Below are positions 1-6,264 of a stretch of DNA of 10,848 nt, piece by piece. The stretch's first letter is position 1. Every line of letters starts with the position of its first letter. A model generated the notes under the pieces. It made no database searches and was not told where the DNA came from. It saw nothing but the letters and a program-made list of their open reading frames with translations. Source of the stretch: an uncultured Prevotella sp. (GTDB taxonomy: Bacteria > Bacteroidota > Bacteroidia > Bacteroidales > Bacteroidaceae); NCBI GenBank assembly GCA_938018155.1, contig CALIIG010000122.1:1-10848 (forward strand). Direction: 5' to 3'. Position numbers and translations under genes: made by a program.

Positions 1-80
1 CCGCCGTACGCGTTGCTGACGGCCGTCATACCCATTGTCCGACGGCCGCCGTACGTGCTGCTGACGGCCGTCACAACATG
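1..80. repeat. REP-like GC-rich palindromic repeat cluster (left copy)
   Basis: Two direct repeat units, 1-28 and 46-73, share 25 of 28 bases at a 45-base period; the first is probably cut by the window edge. Each carries the palindrome GACGGCCGTC (18-27 and 63-72), with a one-base variant at 41-50. Bases 41-50 can pair with 63-72 around a 12-base loop. The segment 35-80 matches the reverse complement of 10786-10831 in 36 of 46 positions by hand count. This looks like an interspersed intergenic hairpin repeat. Its role is unknown; mRNA end protection or nucleoid binding would fit such families. Confidence 0.7.
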
Positions 81-334
81 AAGGTTTCAGCTGAAAGGCC
101 GAAGCTGAACCCGGCAAAAGCTTTACCCGGCAAGCCAAACCTGCATTCCATCCCAACATATTGCGTATGCCCCAAAATAACCTTATTGAGAAAACACCGT
201 TTCATCACACTGTATGCAAAACTTTTCTGACGTTTCAAACAAACAACACCCGGCTTTCCTGCTCAAAACAGCGAGCTTATTATAATCACACTCAGAAATA
301 TGTATTCAAATGTTGTTTTTTTCTTGTATTAACG
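81..334. other. Gene-free stretch with short inverted repeats
   Basis: No credible gene is visible. At 83-111 there is an inverted repeat (GGTTtCAGCT at 83-92 with AGCTGAACC at 103-111, one bulged base), and the perfect palindrome TTTCAGCTGAAA lies at 85-96. A 9-base ACCCGGCAA motif occurs twice, at about 109-117 and 126-134. The 62-residue open frame at 161-349 has low-complexity content, no family resemblance, and runs into the promoter, so it is not annotated. The stretch becomes A/T-rich towards the promoter. Confidence 0.5.
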
Positions 335-364
335 TTTGTTTATAGATAAAACACCCTATCTTTG
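335..364 (+). promoter_or_regulatory. Bacteroidetes-type promoter of the operon
   Basis: TATCTTTG at 357-364 matches the Bacteroidetes -7 consensus TAnnTTTG exactly. A TTTG at 335-338 lies 18 bases upstream and fits the -33 element. Transcription would start near 369-372, leaving a leader of about 125 bases before the susC-like start. No other intergenic segment in the window has an exact match, so this is the best candidate for driving the whole gene set. Confidence 0.75.
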
Positions 365-369
365 CATTA

Positions 370-495
370 TAAATGTCTGGACCCCGTAAAATTTATTATA
401 TTTTTTAATATTCCCGACATCTCCCGCCAGCAAATAATGTGTCAGTTATACGGCACTTCAAAACAATTTATTAATATTAAAGACAGTAACAATAG
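370..495 (+). promoter_or_regulatory. A/T-rich 5' leader of the susC-like gene
   Basis: About 125 untranslated bases follow the predicted start of transcription. They contain a weak long-range pairing (ATGTC 373-377 with GACAT 416-420) enclosing a very A/T-rich tract, and the perfect palindrome TTAATATTAA at 471-480 just before the start codon. There is no clear Shine-Dalgarno sequence; the A-rich bases before the ATG are usual for this phylum. I do not recognise a riboswitch. The leader is long enough to host post-transcriptional control. Confidence 0.4.
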
Positions 496-3400
496 ATGAA
501 AAAGGCCTCTTTACTTTTATGCCTGTTGTGTATTGTGCTTTGCGATGCCTATGGACAAGCCCCCGGAACGTTTCTGATAAACGGAAGCGTTACCGACGAA
601 AACCACGGGCCGCTACCCGGCGTAAACATCAAGGTTCAAAGCACAAACGAACAGACATACACCGACAGTTCGGGAAAATTTCATTTGCGCGTAGCCAAAA
701 AACCATCAACACTGGTGTTCACGTACATTGGTATGACCCCACAATATGCCACGTGGCAGGGCGAGGATGCTTTAAATATCATTTTAAAAGAAGCGGCTGT
801 CGACCTGGCGAATGTCGTGATAACGGGTTATCAGGAAATTGACAAGCGAAAGCTCTCAAGTGCTATTACCACCATCAACATGGAAGACTTGCAAACCTCT
901 TCAACCCATTCATTAGACCAGATGTTGCAGGGACGAATTGCAGGACTTTCGGTTATCAATCCCAGTTCTACGGTAGGCGTAGCACCCAAAATACGTATTC
1001 GCGGTTCGTCATCTATTACAGGAAACCGTGAACCGGTATGGGTTGTTGACGGAATCATACTGGACGACCCTGTTTCGGTGTCGGCAGAAGAACTCAATAA
1101 TATTGATAATGTAAACTTTATTGGCAATGCTATTGCAGGCCTTAACCCCGATGACATTGAACGAATTGATATATTAAAGGACGTGAGTGCGACCGCACTC
1201 TACGGCGTAAAAGCGGCCAACGGCGTGATTGTTGTTACCACAAAGCGCGGCCGTGGCGAGCGTACACAGGTATCCTACCGCGGTAACTTTGGTGTAACTC
1301 TGCCCCCGACGTACGGCATTCTGAACCAGATGAACTCGAAAGAGCGTATAGAAATGTCGGAAGAAATGGTGGCTCGCGGCTTGCAGTTCAAAACCTACCA
1401 GCCTACCAATATGGCTTATGAGGGTGAACTTCAGAAACTATGGAACAAGGAAATTGACTATGACACGTTCCGTGCGCATGTGAGAAACCTGAAAGAACTC
1501 AACACCGATTGGATGGATTTACTATTTCGTACCGGACTCTCACAACAGCATTCGGTATCGCTTTCCGGCTCAGGAAAGCGCATGGATTACTATGTTTCGT
1601 TGAGCTATCTCGACCAAACGGGTACCAACAAACATGAGAATCTGGACCGCCTGACAGGCATGACGAAAATCAATGCACAAATAACCAAGTCGTTAGAAGT
1701 AGGTGCAGAGCTAAGCATGAATACTACAAACTCGCAGTATTCTCACCCGTCGGTAGCACCATTAGACTATGCCTTCCGCACATCGCGCGCTATTCCGGCA
1801 TACAACAGCGATGGTTCATACTTCTATTATGACAACGAAAAAACGCGCTTTGCGTCACTTCCCTACAACGTGCTGAACGAATTGGAGACTACCGGACGCG
1901 ACATTAAGCAGCAGGCTGTCAGGGCAAACGTTCATCTTACATGGCGTCCTTTGGAGTGGATAAAATGGTACACGCTGGCAGGTTACAGCAATAGCACGTC
2001 AGGAGAAGAGCTATGGGCCGACGAAAAAAGTTTCTACGCATCGCAAAGACGCTTGACACCGTTCGGAACAGATATGAACGGAGTTAAGGAGTTTTACGAA
2101 TATTCTTCACTTCCTTTGGGCGGAGAATTAATCTGGCAAAACACATCAGGCAAACGCTATACGCTTAGAAACGTAGCCGACTTTAGCAAAAAGTGGGGCG
2201 TGCATCACGTATTTGCATCGGTGGGAACAGAGCTGACGTCGGTTGTGAGCAACAGCCACAAGAGTCGTTCTCTGGGTTATATGCCGTTCAGAGGGAAAAG
2301 TTTTGCCGACATTGACTTATCGCTCTATCCGGCCTATGCACGTTCGATACAGCAAAACCCGATGGCAATAATTGACAATACCACCAATACGCTGTCATAT
2401 TTCTCGGTGCTTACATACACATATAACAATAAATATATTGCCAATTTCAACCTGCGCACCGACGGTTCAAATCGGTTTGGCCAGGACAAGAGCGCGCGGT
2501 TCTTGCCTGTCTGGTCAATATCGGGACGATGGAATGTACACCATGAACAGTTCGCAAAGAAATGGAACTGGCTTAACGAGCTTGCTGTTCGTGCATCGTA
2601 TGGTGTACAGGGCAACGTGCATCCCAGCCAGACACCTTTCCTTATAGTTAAGCAAGAGAACTATAATAGCACCTTGCGCGATTTCGTTTCTACGCTTTAT
2701 CAATTCCCAAATAACTATCTTAAATGGGAGAAAACGGTGTCATACAATCTCGGTATCGACTTTTCGATACTCGATGATCGCTTTTCCGGAACACTCGATG
2801 TGTACCGCAAGAAAGGCTATGACCAAGTAGTACCTGTTGAAATAGCTCCTTCTAACGGTGCCAAAAACGTGGCTTTGAACGAAGGCGACATCGAAAACAA
2901 AGGATGGGAACTGGCTCTCAACTTCGTGCCTGTACGCACAAAAGATGTAATCTGGAGCGTTTCGGTGAACACAGGACAGAACTTTAACCGCGTGACAAAG
3001 GCCGGCGACTCGGAAGCATCATGGCAGCGTTATGTAAACGGATCGCTTGTAAAGAACGGATATGCCGTTAACAGCCTTTATGCTTACCGCTTTAAAGGAC
3101 TTGACAGTCGAACAGGAGAGCCCGTCTTCTATGGCGAACTGGAGAAAGATGAAAACGGTAAAACCATTATCAATAGCCAGCAAGAGGCACTCGATGCTGC
3201 CTTTAAATATATGGGAAAACGTATTCCTGACCTGACCGGTGGCTTCTCATCGTCAATCAAATACAAAAGTTTCACGCTTAATGCCTTGTTTGCTTTTGCG
3301 CTTGGTAGTAAAATATGGCTCAACAACCTTTACAGCGAAAGCGGACAGGCATTGCCTTTCCCACAGCAGAACATGTCGCGCGAATTTGTCGATCGCTGGC

Positions 3401-3768
3401 GCAAACCCGGCGATGAATTGTATACTAACATCCCCGCCCTGTCTGATGAGCCGCTACGTTTCACTGGCGATTATGCACGTAAATACCCTATTGCCGACAA
3501 CCGTTGGGACATGTATAACAAGAGTGACATCAGAGTTGCATCGGGAAATTTCTTACGTTGTCGTTCCTTAAGCCTAAGATACGACTTCAGTCGTGACCAA
3601 CTCAACTTCTTTCACTTAAAGGGAGCCAGCGTGTCATTGGAAAGTAGTAATTTGTTTGTAATCAAAAACTCTAAGCTAACAGGTCGTGACCCTGAGCAGA
3701 TTGCTATTACATCAGGAACCGTTCCTCCCCGTCCGGGTTTCTCTTGTCAAATCACATTAAAATTCTAA
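496..3768 (+). CDS. SusC/RagA-family TonB-linked outer-membrane transporter
   Basis: This 1090-residue protein is a TonB-dependent outer-membrane barrel that would import a ligand captured with its SusD partner. A signal peptide covers about residues 1-20 (basic MKK, hydrophobic core, AYG/Q cleavage). A carboxypeptidase-regulatory-like domain follows at about 27-100 (GVNIKV, TDSSGKFHL, FTYIGM), then the VVITGYQ box at 107-113 and the plug at about 115-250. The plug carries IRIRGSSS, WVVDG at 182-186 and the family signature LKDVSATALYG at 227-237, followed by ANGVIVVTTKRG. The rest is barrel, ending in a terminal phenylalanine as outer-membrane proteins do. No STN signalling domain is present, so control by an anti-sigma factor through this protein is unlikely. 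The stretch between VVDG and the LKD signature looks longer than in typical SusC. The susD-like gene starts 13 bases downstream. The substrate cannot be read from the sequence; neighbours suggest peptides or metal/haem cargo. Confidence 0.95.
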   Translation: MKKASLLLCLLCIVLCDAYGQAPGTFLINGSVTDENHGPLPGVNIKVQSTNEQTYTDSSGKFHLRVAKKPSTLVFTYIGMTPQYATWQGEDALNIILKEAAVDLANVVITGYQEIDKRKLSSAITTINMEDLQTSSTHSLDQMLQGRIAGLSVINPSSTVGVAPKIRIRGSSSITGNREPVWVVDGIILDDPVSVSAEELNNIDNVNFIGNAIAGLNPDDIERIDILKDVSATALYGVKAANGVIVVTTKRGRGERTQVSYRGNFGVTLPPTYGILNQMNSKERIEMSEEMVARGLQFKTYQPTNMAYEGELQKLWNKEIDYDTFRAHVRNLKELNTDWMDLLFRTGLSQQHSVSLSGSGKRMDYYVSLSYLDQTGTNKHENLDRLTGMTKINAQITKSLEVGAELSMNTTNSQYSHPSVAPLDYAFRTSRAIPAYNSDGSYFYYDNEKTRFASLPYNVLNELETTGRDIKQQAVRANVHLTWRPLEWIKWYTLAGYSNSTSGEELWADEKSFYASQRRLTPFGTDMNGVKEFYEYSSLPLGGELIWQNTSGKRYTLRNVADFSKKWGVHHVFASVGTELTSVVSNSHKSRSLGYMPFRGKSFADIDLSLYPAYARSIQQNPMAIIDNTTNTLSYFSVLTYTYNNKYIANFNLRTDGSNRFGQDKSARFLPVWSISGRWNVHHEQFAKKWNWLNELAVRASYGVQGNVHPSQTPFLIVKQENYNSTLRDFVSTLYQFPNNYLKWEKTVSYNLGIDFSILDDRFSGTLDVYRKKGYDQVVPVEIAPSNGAKNVALNEGDIENKGWELALNFVPVRTKDVIWSVSVNTGQNFNRVTKAGDSEASWQRYVNGSLVKNGYAVNSLYAYRFKGLDSRTGEPVFYGELEKDENGKTIINSQQEALDAAFKYMGKRIPDLTGGFSSSIKYKSFTLNALFAFALGSKIWLNNLYSESGQALPFPQQNMSREFVDRWRKPGDELYTNIPALSDEPLRFTGDYARKYPIADNRWDMYNKSDIRVASGNFLRCRSLSLRYDFSRDQLNFFHLKGASVSLESSNLFVIKNSKLTGRDPEQIAITSGTVPPRPGFSCQITLKF

Positions 3769-3781
3769 ACGTAGAAATCGT

Positions 3782-5227
3782 ATGATGAAACAATTATATC
3801 GACTCGGCAATACTTTCCTTGTTGTTGCCCTCTTATCAATGATAACCTCTTGCGGTGATTTCCTTGAAGAGAAGTCGCAAGACTTATTTATCCCCAAAAC
3901 AGTACAAGACTATAAGGAGTTTATAGCTGGAGAGATGCTCAATATGGGACAGCATAACGGCGTCGTATTGGCCGAATACCTGGATATTCTGACCGATGAC
4001 GTGAGCGATAGAGTAAAGCCTCGTCGCAAGGATTCGCAAGACAGCCGTGAGAAAATGTGGGGATACTATTCGTGGCAAGCCGAGCCTGAGATCGACTTTA
4101 ACAACACATTTACAGCCGATCAGCTTTGGGACGTGGCGTATCATCGCATATTAACGGCCAACATTATTCTGAATCGTCTCCCTGAAATCACTGGTGAGCA
4201 GACGAAAAAGAACGATTTGGAGGCCGAAGTTAGGTTTATACGTGCATGGTCTTACTTTATGCTGGTAAACGTATATGCCAGGCCTTACGAAGATGCAACA
4301 CAAGCAAGTACAACAATTGCTGTCCCTGTCAATACGGCAACAAGCGTTGAAAACAGACAGCTTAAACGTGCAACACTCGCTGATATTTACACTTTGATAG
4401 AAGAAGACCTGACTAAAGCTGTCAACCTTTTTTCGGAAACGCACATCAAAAAGAGCATTTATCGCCCAAATCTTAATGCTTCATTGCTTCTCTTATCGCG
4501 CGTAGCACTCTACACAAAGCAATATCAAAAGGCCGTCGATTGGGCGACAAAGCTCATTGATAACGGTAGTGTGAAGCTCTTTGACTTAAGCAAACAACCT
4601 GTTCGCTCAACGCTACGCTTCTTCGATGAGGAAAACAAAGAGATTCTTTTTACCTTTGGTTCCAGAAACGCATACCGCTTATATGTTTACGTTTCAGCCA
4701 GTGGCAGCGAGAAAGGATGCTATACTGTCAATCCCACACTGTATACAATGTTCAACACAAATGACAGGCGTAAGGATGCGTTTTTTACGTCTGTGCCGGG
4801 AGGTGGCATCAAACCTTTTAAGTTTTATCAAAATAGTTCCAAGAACATGCTTCCGGGAGCATTGCACCTTTCCGAAGCATATCTAAACCGGGCTGAGGCT
4901 TATACAGAGCTGGGACAGGTTGCAAAGGCTGCTGACGACTTAAATATCCTAAGAACTAATCGTATTGCAGGCTATACCAACGTGTCAATTACAGATAAAG
5001 ATGCTGCCATGCAGGCTATCCGGAAAGAGCGTCGAATGGAGCTGTGCTTTGAAGGTTTACGATGGTTTGACCTAAGAAGGTGGGGATGTCCTGAATTAAA
5101 ACACACATACAATGCGAACAATGGAACATCCCCCGCAATCGAATACAAGCTTAATCAAGGAGACAAACGCTACACGCTGCCTGTTCCACGGCGTGAGCGT
5201 AACCTCAATTCCCATATCATGGAATAG
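3782..5227 (+). CDS. SusD/RagB-family surface lipoprotein
   Basis: This 481-residue lipoprotein is the expected lid and ligand-binding partner of the upstream SusC-like barrel. The signal peptide ends in a lipobox with the lipidated cysteine at residue 24 (MITSC, then GDFLEE). SusD hallmarks are the helical TPR segment (AYHRILTANIILNRLP, then VRFIRAWSYFMLVNVY with ARPY), EAYLNRAEAYTELG followed by LRTNR, and the C-terminal signature RKERRMELCFEGLRWFDLRR at 414-433, ending in the usual LPVP segment. Length is normal for the family. The start is ATG ATG AAA; either ATG (3782 or 3785) would give the same signal peptide. It lies 13 bases after the susC-like stop, so the two are almost surely cotranscribed. 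Ligand specificity cannot be inferred from these motifs. Confidence 0.95.
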   Translation: MMKQLYRLGNTFLVVALLSMITSCGDFLEEKSQDLFIPKTVQDYKEFIAGEMLNMGQHNGVVLAEYLDILTDDVSDRVKPRRKDSQDSREKMWGYYSWQAEPEIDFNNTFTADQLWDVAYHRILTANIILNRLPEITGEQTKKNDLEAEVRFIRAWSYFMLVNVYARPYEDATQASTTIAVPVNTATSVENRQLKRATLADIYTLIEEDLTKAVNLFSETHIKKSIYRPNLNASLLLLSRVALYTKQYQKAVDWATKLIDNGSVKLFDLSKQPVRSTLRFFDEENKEILFTFGSRNAYRLYVYVSASGSEKGCYTVNPTLYTMFNTNDRRKDAFFTSVPGGGIKPFKFYQNSSKNMLPGALHLSEAYLNRAEAYTELGQVAKAADDLNILRTNRIAGYTNVSITDKDAAMQAIRKERRMELCFEGLRWFDLRRWGCPELKHTYNANNGTSPAIEYKLNQGDKRYTLPVPRRERNLNSHIME

Positions 5228-5239
5228 GCAAAAGCCTAT
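5224..5239 (+). other. Short hairpin overlapping the susD-like stop codon
   Basis: ATAGGC (5224-5229) and GCCTAT (5234-5239) form a perfect 6-base stem with an AAAA loop, and the stop codon TAG lies in the left arm. The following ACCTTTCTTTAAAC is pyrimidine-rich but not a real U-run, so this is at most a weak attenuator or an mRNA 3'-end stabiliser between the importer genes and the next lipoprotein gene. Confidence 0.4.
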
Positions 5240-5263
5240 ACCTTTCTTTAAACAAAAGAAGCA

Positions 5264-6181
5264 ATGAAAAACAAGTTTTATACAACATTACTGTGTGGTA
5301 CGCTTCTCATACTGTGCTTTTCATGCAGCAACGACAATGCCATTCATGCGGATTTAGAGGAGCCGGCATACAACGTAACAGACAATACCGCTGACCCTGT
5401 ACAACATCAACGATTCCTGTTTTATCAAGATTATCACACCTATCTCATCACGAACCCGGAGGTAAAAGACTATCGTTACAATTTCCAAACGAAGAATAAT
5501 ATTTTAATGATCGCCCCGGAGCAATCGAATGAAGTACTATCAGGCGGCGTGGATATGCTTAAAAACTTATTCCTTAATGTTTATAGCACCGGGTTTAAAA
5601 AGAAATATCTGCCGTTCTCTATTATTTTAGCGGACAGCATTTTCTTTTTGGGCCAGGACGTAGGGCGTCCCTATTACCATTCGTTTGCCAGCCAACGCTT
5701 CCTGGCTTTGGGCGACGTCCGCAAGGAAATGTCTTCATATTCAGACAGTCTTAAACTGGCAATTAAAGGCGATATTCATTCACGCTACTGGATAGACTTC
5801 CTGCAAGGTGCAAAGGGTGTGTTCTCAATTCCCGAAAGTTTCGAAGAAATCAGCAAGAATTACTACGGTAAGGGCGTCGATTATATTGCAGATCTCGGTA
5901 ACGTTACCGGGAAATTGCCCTGGCAAATTAACTATCATCAGTTGGGCTTTATTACCTATAACCACAATACAACGTTTTATGATGAAGCAGAAAGCGAGTG
6001 GTGGATCGAAGTGCCTAATGCCGATGTCGACAAGCGTCAGTGGGTAGCTTTCTTTTTCAATACGCCGAAAAGAGAACGTGATTCTTTAATTACGGCTTAT
6101 CCAAAAATGAAGCAAAAGTATGAAATTCTTAAAGAAGCCTTCTCAAAATGCGACGGTTTCGATATTGATCAATTACCATAA
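5264..6181 (+). CDS. Lipoprotein resembling zinc-binding metallopeptidase lipoproteins but lacking HExxH
   Basis: This 305-residue protein begins with a signal peptide and probable lipidated cysteine at residue 21 (LILCFSC, then SNDN; cysteine at -3 is unusual). From memory of the family, the order of segments resembles the Bacteroidetes 'putative zinc-binding metallopeptidase' lipoproteins (Peptidase_Mx1-like) often coded beside susCD: KKKYLPFSIILADS near 112-125, a helix before FLQ at 179-181, GFITYNH, and a C-terminal YPKMKQKYEILKEAF. No HE pair exists anywhere in the protein. Where I would place HExxHxxH, residues 173-180 read SRYWIDFL, so zinc catalysis is not expected. It starts 36 bases after the susD-like stop, with AGAAG before the ATG as a possible ribosome site. 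A likely role is an accessory surface-binding subunit of the SusCD complex. An unrelated lipoprotein family remains possible, as the match was made by eye. Confidence 0.6.
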   Translation: MKNKFYTTLLCGTLLILCFSCSNDNAIHADLEEPAYNVTDNTADPVQHQRFLFYQDYHTYLITNPEVKDYRYNFQTKNNILMIAPEQSNEVLSGGVDMLKNLFLNVYSTGFKKKYLPFSIILADSIFFLGQDVGRPYYHSFASQRFLALGDVRKEMSSYSDSLKLAIKGDIHSRYWIDFLQGAKGVFSIPESFEEISKNYYGKGVDYIADLGNVTGKLPWQINYHQLGFITYNHNTTFYDEAESEWWIEVPNADVDKRQWVAFFFNTPKRERDSLITAYPKMKQKYEILKEAFSKCDGFDIDQLP

Positions 6182-6188
6182 CTAAACG

Positions 6189-6244
6189 TAAAGTGATAAA
6201 GAAGGATCAAGCAATACCAGATCATCCTGAGCTTTATCACTTTA
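6189..6244 (+). promoter_or_regulatory. Strong intercistronic hairpin between lipoprotein and protease genes
   Basis: AAAGTGATAAAG at 6190-6201 and CTTTATCACTTT at 6232-6243 are perfectly complementary; one further T-A pair (6189/6244) extends the stem to 13 base pairs. Inside, AGGAT (6203-6207) pairs with ATCCT (6224-6228) around a 16-base loop. No U-run follows, so a classical intrinsic terminator is unlikely. The hairpin fills most of the 83-base gap and could be a processing or mRNA-stability element, a partial terminator, or a protein-binding operator, making protease levels differ from importer levels. Confidence 0.65.
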
Positions 6245-6264
6245 TATCATAAGCACAAACATAA

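Noticed and set aside
1..80. CRISPR array
   Set aside because: Units are few, internally palindromic, with variable loops and no regular unique spacers, and no cas gene is nearby.
161..349. 62-residue open frame upstream of the susC-like gene
   Set aside because: It overlaps the promoter region, has no ribosome site or family resemblance, and its composition reflects A/T-rich intergenic DNA.
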